Assembly (NCBI GenBank): GCA_024641965.1
Contig: JAHECC010000007.1
Span: 1-49,298, forward strand
Length of the DNA stretch: 49,298 nucleotides
Source of the DNA: Rubrivivax sp.
GTDB taxonomy: Bacteria; Pseudomonadota; Gammaproteobacteria; Burkholderiales; Burkholderiaceae_C
Direction of reading: 5' to 3'
Numbering within the stretch: position 1 is the first letter of the stretch; the number at the start of each line of letters is the position of its first letter. Below the pieces are notes generated by a model, which saw nothing but the letters and a program-made list of their open reading frames with translations, ran no database searches and was not told the DNA's origin. Below, in pieces: positions 8,673 through 19,913 of the stretch. The position numbers and the translations under genes are program-made.

Positions 8673-10471
8673 GCCCCGACCTGGAGCGGCTGCGAGCGCT
8701 GTGGCGCACGCGCGATCGACTCGTGCTGCTGCAGCTCGGATTCGGTGACGGCGCGGCCTTGCTGCGCATTTGGCAGGCGTGGCAACAGGACGCCGGGCGT
8801 TGCGCTCGCCTGCAGGTCATTGCCATCGATGCGACGACGATCAGCGCGACGGCCGTGCGCCAGGCGCATGCCAGCACGCCGCTGGCACCTTGGGCCGAAC
8901 GCCTGGCGGCACAATGGCCGCCGCCGACGCGCAACCTGCACATCCTCGATCTGGATGTCGGCCGACTGCAATTGCTGCTGGCGCGGGGCGAGGCTCTGGG
9001 CTGGCTGCACGAATTGCGGGCCGAGGTGGATGTCTTCTGGGTCGATGCCGTGGACCTGAGCGCCGATCCGCAGCAGGGGCCGATCCGCCTGGCCAGGGGC
9101 CTGGCACGGCTGGCCGCGCCAGAGGCATGGATACAACTGGCCACACCCTCACCACCGCTGCAGCATGCGCTGCGCAGCGCGGGTTTCGACATTGCCAAGG
9201 TCGACTCGATCCCCCTCGATGCCGTATACCGGCCGCGCTTCGCGGCACGCAAAAGACCGACGACGACACCGCCGCCCGAGCAGCATGCCCTGATCGTCGG
9301 CGCGGGCCTGGCCGGCTGTGCCCTGGCCTGTGCACTCGCCGAGAAGGGTTGGCACAGCACCTTGATCGACAGGCGCGAGGGCCTGGCACAGGAAGCCTCG
9401 GGCAACCCCGCGGGGATGTTCCACGGCACGGTCAATGCGCAGGACGGTGCGCACGCACGCTTCAATCGAGCCGCTGCGCTGCAGGCGCAAATGGCCGTGC
9501 AGCAGGCGATCGACGACCATGGCGCGCTCGGCGGCACACAGGGCCTGCTACGCCTGGAAAGTACGCTGCCCGACGTTGCAGCGATGCGCGCACTGATCGA
9601 CGCGCAGCGCCTGCCTCCGGACTATGTGCAGGCGCTCGATGCCACCCAGGCCAGCGAACGCTGCGGTTTGCGCCTGAGGCATCCGGCCTGGTTCTATCCC
9701 GGCGGCGGCTGGGTGCAGCCGGCCGCGCTGGCGCGCTCCTTCCTGCAACGCGCCGGCAGGATGTCCACATTCCGCGGCGCGTTGGCGGTACATCGACTGC
9801 GTCAGGTGCAGGGCGGCTGGCAACTGCTCGACGACGCCGGCCAGATGATCGGCCAGGGCGGCACACTGGTGCTGGCGAATGCCGCCGATGCTTTGCGCCT
9901 GCTGGGAGCGGCGCACTGGCCGGTACGCAGCGTACGCGGGCAGATCAGCCTGCTCGACAACGCCGCGTTGGCAGCAGGCCAACGGTTGCGGCTGCCGCGC
10001 ATAGTGCTGGCCGGTGCCGGCTACCTGCTGCCATCGGTCAACGGCTTGGCCGTGTTCGGCGCCAGTGCGCAGGTCGGCGACATGGAATCCGGGGTGCGTG
10101 CAGCGGACCATGAATTCAACCTGCAGCGTCTGCAGGCGCTGAGCGAGCAGCCCGCACCCGCGCTGCAGGTCTTGTCCGGACGGGTGGGTTGGCGCTGCGT
10201 GGCCAACGACCGACTGCCGTTGGTCGGTGCCGTGCCAGACGAAGTCGCCTTGGCCGGCCGCCACATCGAGCGGTTGCGCGAAGTGCCGCGGCGCGAAGGG
10301 TTGTATGTCCTTACCGCGCTGGCCTCTCGCGGCATCGGCTGGTCCGCGCTGGGCGCGCGGCTGCTGGCGGCACAGATCAGCGGCGCGGCACTGCCGCTGG
10401 AGGCCTCACTCGTGCGTGCGCTTGACCCGGCGCGCTTTGCGTTGCGCAGCGCTCGCCGCGCAGCGCTGTGA
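8669..10471 (+). CDS. mnmC: tRNA 5-methylaminomethyl-2-thiouridine biosynthesis protein MnmC, atypical methyltransferase half
   Basis: MnmC completes mnm5 at wobble uridine: an FAD domain removes the carboxymethyl group and a methyltransferase domain adds methyl. The FAD half (from about residue 205) is canonical, with HALIVGAGLAGCALACALAEKG, the ASGNPAGMFHG motif and a C-terminal ASRGIGWS. The N-terminal half is short and divergent. It lacks the usual SPRF.D.Y.S lead-in, has LGFGDGAALLRIWQAW for the SAM loop, and replaces the usual DGF.P...P active-site motif with VDAVDLSADP. The chosen GTG at 8669 overlaps the upstream stop (GTGA); an ATG at 8645 is also possible. The protein is 600 aa. Confidence 0.85.
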   Translation: MSPDLERLRALWRTRDRLVLLQLGFGDGAALLRIWQAWQQDAGRCARLQVIAIDATTISATAVRQAHASTPLAPWAERLAAQWPPPTRNLHILDLDVGRLQLLLARGEALGWLHELRAEVDVFWVDAVDLSADPQQGPIRLARGLARLAAPEAWIQLATPSPPLQHALRSAGFDIAKVDSIPLDAVYRPRFAARKRPTTTPPPEQHALIVGAGLAGCALACALAEKGWHSTLIDRREGLAQEASGNPAGMFHGTVNAQDGAHARFNRAAALQAQMAVQQAIDDHGALGGTQGLLRLESTLPDVAAMRALIDAQRLPPDYVQALDATQASERCGLRLRHPAWFYPGGGWVQPAALARSFLQRAGRMSTFRGALAVHRLRQVQGGWQLLDDAGQMIGQGGTLVLANAADALRLLGAAHWPVRSVRGQISLLDNAALAAGQRLRLPRIVLAGAGYLLPSVNGLAVFGASAQVGDMESGVRAADHEFNLQRLQALSEQPAPALQVLSGRVGWRCVANDRLPLVGAVPDEVALAGRHIERLREVPRREGLYVLTALASRGIGWSALGARLLAAQISGAALPLEASLVRALDPARFALRSARRAAL

Positions 10472-10472
10472 A

Positions 10473-10667
10473 TCAGGTGGTGCTCTGTCCATCGACGACA
10501 CCCGCGTCGACCGCGGCCTCGCCGTCTGCTTCGGCATCGCCGCCGGCTTCGTCACCGGTGCCGGTGCCGCTCTTGCGATCGGCCTTTTCCTTCAGCTTCT
10601 CTTCCTTCTTCTTCTTCTTGGCCAGCTCACGCTGGCGTTTTTCGAACGAGTAGTTGGGTTTGGCCAC
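10473..10667 (-). CDS. Small conserved Lys/Glu-rich protein
   Basis: This 64-aa protein starts MAKPNYSFEKRQRELAKKKK with a strongly basic helix. It ends in an acidic, Gly/Ala-rich low-complexity tail. I recognise the first 25 residues as a small conserved family of betaproteobacteria with no known function. The start codon is GTG (10667-10665), supported by AAAGGA about 9 nt upstream. Its stop abuts the mnmC stop on the other strand (convergent), and it follows rpiA by 48 nt. The charged helix could bind nucleic acid, but that is only a guess. Confidence 0.75.
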   Translation of the reverse strand: MAKPNYSFEKRQRELAKKKKKEEKLKEKADRKSGTGTGDEAGGDAEADGEAAVDAGVVDGQSTT

Positions 10668-10715
10668 GGGCCGTCCTTTTCGTAGTTGGCACTCAGGGAA
10701 ACAACAGTCCCGAGG

Positions 10716-11414
10716 TTACGCGCTTTTTGGCTCTGTCCGATCGGCAGGAGCCGCGGCGAAATGCAGGGTTTGCACGCCCTGGGCCGTGCCAAGCAGGCAC
10801 ACGCTGGCCCGGTTGCGCGCGAACAACCCGACCGTGACCACCCCGGGCCACTGGTTGATCCGGCATTCCATCGCCAGGGGGTCGGCGATCGACAGGCCAT
10901 GTGCATCGAGGATGTGGCAGCCGTTGTCGGTGACGAAGCCGCTGCGCCGCACGACCCGGGCCCCCAGTGCCTGCAGCCGCCGCGCGACCTGCGCCGCCGC
11001 CATCGGAATCACCTCCACCGGCAGCGGGAAGGCGCCGAGCACGGCCACCTGCTTGGATGCGTCGGCGATGCAGATGAAGCGCTCGGCCAGGTCGGCGACG
11101 ATCTTCTCGCGCGTCAGCGCGCCGCCGCCGCCCTTGATCATGCAGCCCTGCGCGTCGATCTCGTCGGCGCCGTCGATGTACACCGGCAGGCTCGCGACGG
11201 CGTTGGCCTCCAGCACCTCGATGCCCGCCGCTTGCAGCCGCTGCGTGCTGCGCTCGCTGCTCGACACCGTCCCGGCAATGCGCGACCTGATGCTTGCCAG
11301 CGCGTCGATGAAGTGGTTCACCGTCGAGCCGGTGCCCACCCCGATCACCGCGCCCTCGGGCACGAATTCCAGCGCAGCATGGCCGACCAGCGCCTTGAGT
11401 TGATCTTGCGTCAT
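10716..11414 (-). CDS. rpiA: Ribose-5-phosphate isomerase A
   Basis: RpiA interconverts ribose-5-phosphate and ribulose-5-phosphate in the non-oxidative pentose phosphate pathway. The protein is 232 aa, close to the usual 220-230. It has the phosphate loop GVGTGSTV, the active-site DGADEID, the [11 protein letters not shown] segment with the catalytic Glu, and a VVTVGLFA end strand. The ATG at 11414 has a GATAAT box only 6 nt upstream. It is divergent from pyrD with 51 nt between starts. Confidence 0.96.
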   Translation of the reverse strand: MTQDQLKALVGHAALEFVPEGAVIGVGTGSTVNHFIDALASIRSRIAGTVSSSERSTQRLQAAGIEVLEANAVASLPVYIDGADEIDAQGCMIKGGGGALTREKIVADLAERFICIADASKQVAVLGAFPLPVEVIPMAAAQVARRLQALGARVVRRSGFVTDNGCHILDAHGLSIADPLAMECRINQWPGVVTVGLFARNRASVCLLGTAQGVQTLHFAAAPADRTEPKSA

Positions 11415-11420
11415 GTGTCG

Positions 11421-11426
11421 ATTATC
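11421..11426 (-). promoter_or_regulatory. Candidate -10 box directly upstream of rpiA
   Basis: On the minus strand GATAAT (11426-11421) is followed by 6 nt and the rpiA ATG. This repeats the geometry seen at earP and suggests a leaderless transcript. No strong -35 box is visible. Confidence 0.4.
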
Positions 11427-11465
11427 GGTGGCCGAAAAGGCCCACCGGCTGCGCCAGAATGCGGC

Positions 11466-12512
11466 ATGCCCCTCGCCCCCTACGCCCTAACCCGCCCTTT
11501 CCTGTTCGGACTGGATCCCGAAGCGGCGCACGAGCTGACGCTGGGCACGCTGGCGCGGCTGCAGAACACGCCGGCGCAAGTGCTGTGGCAGGCCGCACGT
11601 GTCGACGACCCAGTGACCGTCGCCGGCCTGCGCTTTCCAAATCGTGTCGGCCTGGCGGCGGGGCTGGACAAGAACGGCCGATGCATCGACGCGCTGGGGG
11701 CAATGGGCTTCGGCTTCATCGAGGTGGGCACGGTCACGCCGAAGGCGCAGCCAGGTAACCCCAAGCCACGCATGTTCCGCCTGCCCGAGGCGCGTGCGCT
11801 GATCAACCGGCTGGGCTTCAACAACGAGGGCCTGAGCGCCTTCGTCGCCAACGTACAGCGCGCGCGCAGCTTCCGCCGCGGCGGCGGCATCGTCGGGCTG
11901 AACATCGGCAAGAACGCGGCCACGCCAATCGAGCGCGCCGCCGACGACTACCTGCTCGGCCTGGAAGGCGTGTTCCCCTTTGCCGACTACGTGACGGTCA
12001 ACATCTCCAGCCCGAACACGAAGAACCTGCGCGAGCTGCAGGGCGACGCCGCACTCGACGCGTTGCTCGGCGCCCTGCGCACGCGCCGCGACGATCTGCA
12101 GGACCGCGCCAGACGCAAGGTGCCGATGTTCCTGAAGATCGCGCCCGACCTGGACGAGGCGCAGGTGCAGCACATCGCCGCCACGCTGCAGCGCCATCGC
12201 ATCGACGGCGTCATCGCCACCAACACCACGCTGTCGCGCGACGCCGTCGCCGGCCTGCCCCATGCCGAGGAAAGCGGCGGCCTGTCCGGCGCGCCGGTGC
12301 TCGAAGCCAGCAACCTCGTCATCCGCCAGTTGCGCGCCGCGCTGGGCCCAGATTTCCCGATCATCGGCGTCGGCGGCGTGATGTGCAGCGCCGATGCGTT
12401 GTCAAAGATCGCCGCCGGCGCCGACCTGGTGCAGATCTACACCGGTCTGGTCTACCAGGGCCCGGCACTCGTCGGCGAGGTCGCGACGGCGCTGAAACGC
12501 GGCCGAGCCTGA
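11466..12512 (+). CDS. pyrD: Dihydroorotate dehydrogenase (quinone), class 2
   Basis: This 348-aa FMN enzyme oxidises dihydroorotate to orotate in pyrimidine synthesis and passes electrons to membrane quinone. The N-terminal amphipathic region ([16 protein letters not shown]) marks class 2, the membrane-associated type. Later come [18 protein letters not shown], the catalytic-serine motif [20 protein letters not shown], and the FMN-phosphate loop GVGGV. The ATG at 11466 matches family N-termini. The SCCPDH-like gene follows 19 nt downstream, so pyrD may lead that operon. Confidence 0.97.
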   Translation: MPLAPYALTRPFLFGLDPEAAHELTLGTLARLQNTPAQVLWQAARVDDPVTVAGLRFPNRVGLAAGLDKNGRCIDALGAMGFGFIEVGTVTPKAQPGNPKPRMFRLPEARALINRLGFNNEGLSAFVANVQRARSFRRGGGIVGLNIGKNAATPIERAADDYLLGLEGVFPFADYVTVNISSPNTKNLRELQGDAALDALLGALRTRRDDLQDRARRKVPMFLKIAPDLDEAQVQHIAATLQRHRIDGVIATNTTLSRDAVAGLPHAEESGGLSGAPVLEASNLVIRQLRAALGPDFPIIGVGGVMCSADALSKIAAGADLVQIYTGLVYQGPALVGEVATALKRGRA

Positions 12513-12531
12513 ATCCACAAGGAAACATCGC

Positions 12532-13704
12532 ATGAGCAAGGACTTCGACCTGGTGGTCTTCGGCGCCACCGGCTTCACCGGTCGGCTGGTGGTCGAATAC
12601 CTGCTGCAATCCCCCAGCGCCACCGGGCTGCGCTGGGCCATGGCCGGGCGCAGCGCCGGCAAGTTGGCGGCCGTTCGCGACGAGGTCGGCGCGCCGGCCG
12701 ACACGCCCTTGCTCGTCGTCGACAGCGGCAATGCCGCCAGCCTGCAGACGCTGATGGCACGCACGCGGCTGGTGCTGACCACGGTCGGCCCCTACCAGCT
12801 GTACGGCAGCGAACTGGTCAAGGCGTGCGCCGCCGCCGGCGTCGACTACGTGGACCTGTGCGGCGAGCCGGCGTGGATGCGCAAGATGATCGATGCCCAC
12901 GAGAGCACGGCCAAGGCGCGCGGCGCACGCATCGTGTTCTCATGCGGCTTCGATTCGATCCCCTTCGACCTGGGCGTGTGGCTGCTGCAGCAGGAGATGA
13001 AGCAGCGCCACGGCCACCCGGCGCAGCGTGTGCGCGGCCGCGTGCGCAAGATGAAAGGCACCTTCTCCGGCGGCACCGCTGCCAGCCTGAAGGCCACGCT
13101 CGAATCGGCTAAGACCCAGCCGGGCGTGTACGAGCTGCTGCGCAATCCCTTCTCGCTGACGCCGGGTTTCGAAGGGCCCAAGCAGCCCTCGGGCAGCAAG
13201 CCGCTGCTGGAGGATGTCACCGGGAGCTGGGCCGCACCCTTCGTCATGGCAGCGATCAACACGCGCAACGTGCACCGCAGCAATTTCCTCCTCGGCCAGG
13301 CCTACGGCGCGGGCTTCGTCTACGACGAGATGATCCTGACGGGCCCGGGCGACAAGGGCGAGGCCATCGCCAATGCCATCGCCGGCGACAACTCGCTGGC
13401 CTCGGAAGACGGCCCGAAACCCGGCGAAGGCCCGTCGCGCGCCGAGCGCGAGGCCGGCTTCTACGACCTGCTGTTCATCGGCCAGGACACCGAGGGGCAC
13501 ACGCTGCGCGTCGGCGTGAAGGGCGACCGCGACCCCGGCTACGGCTCGACCTCGAAGATGATCACCGAGGCCGCGCTGTGCCTGCTGCACGACAGCCCTG
13601 GCCTGGCGGGCGGCATCTGGACGCCGGCCGCGGCGATGGGCCGCTCGCTGATCGAGCGGCTGCGGCGCCATGCCGGCCTGAGCTTCAGCGTCGAGACCGA
13701 TTGA
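12532..13704 (+). CDS. SCCPDH-like oxidoreductase (trans-acting enoyl reductase family)
   Basis: This 390-aa protein has an N-terminal Rossmann domain with FGATGFTGRLV (nucleotide loop at residues 11-17). It then shows CGEPAWM and SCGFDSIPFDLG (~140-151), and ends LSFSVETD. This architecture matches human SCCPDH and mycobacterial trans-acting enoyl reductases far better than true saccharopine dehydrogenases. Those relatives act in or near lipid metabolism (enoyl reduction in mycobacteria, lipid droplets in animals). AAGGAA lies 8 nt before the ATG. An acyl-CoA synthetase follows 22 nt downstream, then an HACL2-like lyase, which supports a lipid role. The substrate is unknown. Confidence 0.85.
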   Translation: MSKDFDLVVFGATGFTGRLVVEYLLQSPSATGLRWAMAGRSAGKLAAVRDEVGAPADTPLLVVDSGNAASLQTLMARTRLVLTTVGPYQLYGSELVKACAAAGVDYVDLCGEPAWMRKMIDAHESTAKARGARIVFSCGFDSIPFDLGVWLLQQEMKQRHGHPAQRVRGRVRKMKGTFSGGTAASLKATLESAKTQPGVYELLRNPFSLTPGFEGPKQPSGSKPLLEDVTGSWAAPFVMAAINTRNVHRSNFLLGQAYGAGFVYDEMILTGPGDKGEAIANAIAGDNSLASEDGPKPGEGPSRAEREAGFYDLLFIGQDTEGHTLRVGVKGDRDPGYGSTSKMITEAALCLLHDSPGLAGGIWTPAAAMGRSLIERLRRHAGLSFSVETD

Positions 13705-13726
13705 TTCAAAGCCACGGAGACACGAT

Positions 13727-15393
13727 ATGGACAAACTGATCCTCGACCATGTGCTCGACCACGAGGCGAGCCAACCCGATCGCATCTTCCTGACGCAGCC
13801 GCTGGGCGGCGGCCAGGTCGCCGACTACAGCTGGGCCCAGGTGCTCGACCAGTCGCGACGCATGGCCACGCACCTGCAGGCCCAGGGCTTCCCGAAGGGT
13901 GCTCGCATCGCCATCCTGTCCAAGAACTGCGCGCACTTCTTCATGGCCGAGCTGTCGATCTGGCTGGCCGGCTACACCACGGTGGCGATCTTCCCCACCG
14001 AAACCGCCGAGACGGTGGGCTTCGTGCTCGGCCACAGCGAGGCCAGCCTGCTCTTCGTCGGCAAGCTCGACACCTGGCCGCAGCAGGAGCCGGGCGTGCC
14101 CGCGGGCCTGCCGCGCATCGCCTTCCCGCTGGCGCCGAAGACATCGTTCGACACCTGGGACGCCATCGTCGCGCGCACCGCGCCCTTGCAGGGCCGGCCG
14201 CAGCGCGCCGCCGACGAGCTGGCGATGATCATCTACACCTCGGGCTCGACCGGCCGGCCTAAGGGCGCGATGGTCAGCTTCGGCGCCTTCACGCGCGCCG
14301 CCGAAGGCATCGTCAACGACCTGCGGCAGCGCTTCGGCGCGCAGGACAGTCGCATCCTGTCGTACCTGCCGCTCGCGCACAGCTTCGAACGCTCGTGGGT
14401 CGAAGCCGCGTCACTGGTGGACGGGCGCACGCAGGTCTTCTTTGCCGAATCGCTGGACACCTTCTTGCAGGATCTGCAGCGCGCGCGGCCGACGATGTTC
14501 ATCTCGGTGCCGCGGCTTTGGCTGAAGTTCCAGCAAGGCGTGTTCGCGAAGATGCCGCCGGCCAAGCTCGACCGCTTGCTCGGCATCCCGATCCTCGGGC
14601 GCATCGTCGCGAAGAAGGTGCTCAAGGGTTTGGGGCTGGACCTGGTGCAACAGGCCGGCAGCGGCTCGGCACCGCTGCCGGCCGAGCTGATCCGCTGGTA
14701 CCGCAAGCTCGGGCTGAACTTGTTCGAGGGCTACGGCATGACGGAGGACAACTCCTACTCCTTCAGCTCGAACGCGCGGTTCAGCGAGCCGGGTTTCGTC
14801 GGCGTGGCACTGCCCGGCGTGATGGCGCGCATCAGCCCCGAGGGCGAGATCCAGGTCAAGTCGCCGGGCCAGTTCAGCGGCTACTACAAGCAGCCCGAAC
14901 TGACGGCCGAGTGCTTCACCGAAGACGGCTACTTCCGCACCGGCGACCGCGGCGAACTGCGTGCCGACGGCATGCTGAAGATCACCGGCCGCACCAAGGA
15001 ACTGTTCAAGACGGCCAAGGGCAAGTACGTGGCGCCCGCGCCGATCGAGAGCAAATTGCTCGCGCACCCGATGCTGGAGCTGGCGATGGTCAGCGGCGTG
15101 GGCCGGCAGGCCGCCTATGCGCTGGTGGTGCTGAACGAAACGCTGCGCCCGCGCGCCGGCGACGCCGCCGTGCGCGCGCAAGTCGAGCAAGGCCTCGGCG
15201 CGCTGATCAAGCAGGTCAACGCGCAGTTGTCCGAGTACGAGCACCTGCGCATGATCGTCGTCGCGCGCGAGCCCTGGACCATCGAGAACGGCTGCCTCAC
15301 GCCGACGATGAAGATCAAGCGCAGCAGCATCGAGACCGTGGTCGAGCCGATGGTCGACAAGTGGTACGAAGGCACCGGGCTGGTGGTCTGGGC

Positions 15394-15397
<4 letters not shown>
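13727..15397 (+). CDS. Long-chain acyl-CoA synthetase (AMP-forming)
   Basis: This 556-aa ANL-superfamily ligase activates a carboxylic acid, most likely a fatty acid, to its CoA thioester through an acyl-adenylate. The ATP loop [11 protein letters not shown] is at residues ~169-179. The adenine-binding GYGMTE is at ~335. The hinge/acid region [10 protein letters not shown]...[13 protein letters not shown] follows, and the catalytic Lys sits in [11 protein letters not shown] near the C-terminus. The [11 protein letters not shown] pattern is characteristic of long-chain fatty acyl ligases. It sits between an SCCPDH-like reductase and an HACL2-like lyase; its TGA overlaps the lyase ATG. Confidence 0.92.
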
Positions 15398-17148
<1,751 letters not shown>

Positions 17149-17208
17149 GTGCGGGTCGAGAGCGCGCAACCTTTCGCGCGCGAGCGTGCCGCTCCTGGCT
17201 TCGCTCGA

Positions 17209-17907
17209 TCACGCAGGCTGCCGTGGCGCCTGCTGCCAGCCGTACAGCGCGTTCCATTCCTCGTCGGACAGCTGCTGCGCGCCGATGCCCTGCAGCTCGT
17301 GCCCCACCTGATTGCCGCGCTGCACTGCGGGCCTTGCGGCCACCGCATCGTGCCAGCGTTGGATGTTCGGCCAATCCTCCCAGCGCTGCTCCTGCCGCGC
17401 CGGCATGATCCATGGCCACGTGGCGATGTCCGCGATCGTGAATTGCGCGCCGCCTAGATACTCGCTCTCGCCGAGGCGGTGCTCAAGCACCTTGTAGAGG
17501 CGCTGCGCTTCGCGCGTGTAGCGATTCAGCGCGTAGGGAATCTTCTCGCGCGCATAGTCGTGGAAGTGCGCCAGTTGCCCGAGCATGGGCCCGATGTTGG
17601 CGGCCTGCCAGACCAGCCACTTCAGCACCTCGTAGCGCGGCGCGAGCTGCGCCGGCAGAAGCCGCCCGCTCTTCTCGGCCAGGTACTGCAGGATCACTGC
17701 GGACTCGAACAGCACAAGGCCAGCGTCGACATCGTCGTCGATGATCGCCGGGATCTTGCCGTTCGGATTGATGCGCAGGAAAGCCGGCTCGCTGGTTTCG
17801 GCACGGCGCATGTTGACCGGGACGATGCGGTAGGCAAGGCCCAGTTCTTCCAGGGCGATCGTGATCTTGCGGCCATTCGCCGTGGGCCAGTAGTAGAGGG
17901 TGATCAT
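17209..17907 (-). CDS. Glutathione S-transferase family protein (YfcG/GstB-like)
   Basis: This 232-aa protein has a thioredoxin-like N-terminal half (MITLYYWPTANGRKITIALEE, with the cis-Pro in GKIPAI at ~52). The all-helical C-terminal half has the usual ADIATWPW capping motif. The TxN-type active-site region resembles YfcG-like disulfide-bond oxidoreductases more than classical detoxifying GSTs. GAGGTG lies upstream of the ATG at 17907. The methyltransferase on the same strand ends 40 nt upstream, so they could share a transcript. The substrate is unknown. Confidence 0.88.
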   Translation of the reverse strand: MITLYYWPTANGRKITIALEELGLAYRIVPVNMRRAETSEPAFLRINPNGKIPAIIDDDVDAGLVLFESAVILQYLAEKSGRLLPAQLAPRYEVLKWLVWQAANIGPMLGQLAHFHDYAREKIPYALNRYTREAQRLYKVLEHRLGESEYLGGAQFTIADIATWPWIMPARQEQRWEDWPNIQRWHDAVAARPAVQRGNQVGHELQGIGAQQLSDEEWNALYGWQQAPRQPA

Positions 17908-17947
17908 GGGGCACCTCGTCCACAGTGAATCCTGGTCGCGCAGCCGC

Positions 17948-18757
17948 TCAATCCACCCTGAACACGCCCCGGACCAGCCGCACCTCGCCCTGTTCCAGGC
18001 TGCGCCGCGCGTTTGCGGCCTTCTGCGCGAGGTTGTCGACGAAGACCGACAGGCCCAGTTGGCCCGCCACGGCCGGCGTGGCATTGGCGGCCGTGCGGCT
18101 CATATGGAGGTCGCTGGTGTCCTCGAACAGTTCGGTGATGAATCCACAGCCGCCCAGCAGCGAGCACATTTCATCGCCCGAGACCAGGCAGTTGTCGGCA
18201 GGCTCGGTGGCCCACGGCAGCGGATAGTTGGACGTCGGCACCTTGCCGGCGGCCATCTCCTGGAAGGCGTAGCGGCCACCCGGCTTGAGCACCCGCGCGA
18301 TCTGCCCGTACAGCGTGCGCTTGTCCGCGATGTTCATGCCGACGTTCTGCATCCAGACGACGTCGAAGGTGTGGTCGGGAAATGGCAGGTCGAGAGCGCT
18401 GCCCTCGTGCACCGCGATCCGGTCCTCCAGGCCGGTCAGCCGGTTCAGCAGCACGGCGCCGGCGCAGTAGTCGGGCGACATCTCGATGCAATCGACACGG
18501 CAATCGACCGCGGAGGCGATCAACCGCGCCGAACCGGCCAGCCCGGCGCCGATGTCCAGCACGTGGTCGCCGGCCCGGATCTGCGCCACCTCCAGCAGCT
18601 CGCGCGAAGCACGGAGGCCGCCAGTATGGAAATGGTCGAGCGCGCCCAGTTCCTGCGGCGTCAGCCGCTGCTCGGGGTTCAACCCGGCGGCGCGCAGGCC
18701 CGCCAGGATGCGTGCTTCGATGTCACGGGCCGCGTAGTGTGCTTGCATACTGGACAT
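17948..18757 (-). CDS. Class I SAM-dependent methyltransferase (UbiE/sarcosine methyltransferase-like)
   Basis: This 269-aa protein has a Rossmann methyltransferase domain. Motif I is VLDIGAGLAG (residues 66-75), the acidic motif II is CIEMS, and the post-motif region is ARVLKPGGRYAFQEM. The LDHFHTGG segment ahead of motif I is typical of the dimethylglycine/sarcosine and small-molecule methyltransferase group. A good Shine-Dalgarno (GAGGAGA) precedes the ATG at 18757. The acceptor is unknown. It forms a minus-strand pair with the downstream GST. Confidence 0.85.
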   Translation of the reverse strand: MSSMQAHYAARDIEARILAGLRAAGLNPEQRLTPQELGALDHFHTGGLRASRELLEVAQIRAGDHVLDIGAGLAGSARLIASAVDCRVDCIEMSPDYCAGAVLLNRLTGLEDRIAVHEGSALDLPFPDHTFDVVWMQNVGMNIADKRTLYGQIARVLKPGGRYAFQEMAAGKVPTSNYPLPWATEPADNCLVSGDEMCSLLGGCGFITELFEDTSDLHMSRTAANATPAVAGQLGLSVFVDNLAQKAANARRSLEQGEVRLVRGVFRVD

Positions 18758-18922
18758 GAATTCGTCTCCTCACATTTCGCTATGTTCAACCGGAACCAAT
18801 AGCCTGCCAAGCGCTTGACGTGCCGTTGAGCGGCGTCGCAGTGCGCAGCGCGGAGGCGTCCGCTCCAAAGGCTGGTTGGGCCGCGCTCGCGTGCAGTTTC
18901 CGGACTCTCGAGTCCCTTGCGA

Positions 18923-19612
18923 TCACAGGGATCGGCCTACCGCCGCGAGCGCCGCCGCGAGCTCGTGCGGCTGAAGGCTGAAGACCGCGTGGTCGGAAGC
19001 GATCTCGATGGGCTCCACGCCCAGCCGCGCCGCCCACTCTCGCTGCTTTGCCGGCGGCAGAATGTTGTCCGCCGTGCAGAGGATGTAGGTGCGCGGCACG
19101 TCGGGGATCGACCGGCCCGGCCAAGGCTCTTCCACCGCTGCCCAGCCCTGGGGGCGCTGCGTGGCTCTCAGGAAGGCAAGATACGCCTCCCGCTCCTCCG
19201 GTGGCGCCAGCGAGGCCAGCATCTCCAGATCAAACGACCGGCAGCCGTTGCCGTCGTCATGTGAGACCGACAGCATCGTCTCGCGAACGTCGGCGCCGAC
19301 GACGTCTGCGATCGAGCGCCACGGCTCGGGAACGACCGCCGTCACGAAGACAAGGTGGTCGACGCGGATGCGGCCGGGTACGAGCGAGATCGTCGCGCCG
19401 CCCGCCGAATGTCCGACGACAACGACCGGCCCCTCGATTCCGGCCATCGCCTCGACCACCGTGCGGGCGTAGTCGTCGAGCGTGGCCGCTGGATCCGCGC
19501 ACGGAAGGTCGACAGCGATCGCGCGGTGACCGAGCGCCTCGAGCAGGGGAATCACCGGCGCGAGCTCGGCGGGGCTGCCGAACGCACCGTGGACGAGAAC
19601 GAACGTCGCCAT
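18923..19612 (-). CDS. Alpha/beta hydrolase
   Basis: This 229-aa protein has a compact alpha/beta-hydrolase fold. It begins MATFVLVHGAFGSP (oxyanion HG motif). The nucleophile is Ser69 in VVGHSAGG, with Asp182 in CTADNILPP and His208 in ASDHAVF, a complete triad. It resembles the esterase/salicylate-esterase-like group of small hydrolases. The ATG at 19612 is fixed by GGAGGTGA five nucleotides upstream; a GTG at 19621 lies inside that Shine-Dalgarno. The gene sits next to the longest gene-free stretch in the window. The substrate is unknown. Confidence 0.85.
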   Translation of the reverse strand: MATFVLVHGAFGSPAELAPVIPLLEALGHRAIAVDLPCADPAATLDDYARTVVEAMAGIEGPVVVVGHSAGGATISLVPGRIRVDHLVFVTAVVPEPWRSIADVVGADVRETMLSVSHDDGNGCRSFDLEMLASLAPPEEREAYLAFLRATQRPQGWAAVEEPWPGRSIPDVPRTYILCTADNILPPAKQREWAARLGVEPIEIASDHAVFSLQPHELAAALAAVGRSL

Positions 19613-19913
19613 CTCGATCACCTCCGCAAACAGCGTCTTGTCGTCAGTTGGATGAGGGGCATGTGTACTCAGTTACCTGTCCTCGTTCGCCGCCCCTCAT
19701 GCCTACGGAGCGCCTCCCGATGTACTTGAATGTAGGACGAGGGCGCCACCAATCGGATAGCGGCGCATCCGCTGCGCCCATAACCGAATAGCGGCGAAGC
19801 TGCAGAACTGTTCAGCGCGGGGTCGACTTCTGCAACTGCTTAGTCCAGGCACGACATCGTAGTCGGCACTACCACCATTGGAAAGTCGGAAATGCCCGGC
19901 AACCGATGTGCCA
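19613..19913. other. Gene-free spacer of about 300 bp with short repeats
   Basis: No credible gene is seen. The stretch holds the hydrolase Shine-Dalgarno GGAGGTGA (19625-19618, minus). It also has two direct copies of ATAGCGGCG (19757-19765 and 19788-19796) flanking a hairpin GGCGCA-TCCGC-TGCGCC (19762-19778), and a 7-bp inverted repeat TGCAGAA/TTCTGCA (19801-19807, 19828-19834). It could be a decayed mobile-element end or a regulatory spacer, but nothing identifies it. Confidence 0.4.

Noticed and set aside
12532-13704. True saccharopine dehydrogenase of lysine metabolism
   Set aside because: The sequence fits SCCPDH/enoyl reductase relatives and the neighbours are acyl-CoA genes, not lysine genes.
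19613-19913. An intact insertion sequence or MITE
   Set aside because: No transposase frame, no long terminal inverted repeats and no target-site duplication are visible; only short repeats are present.
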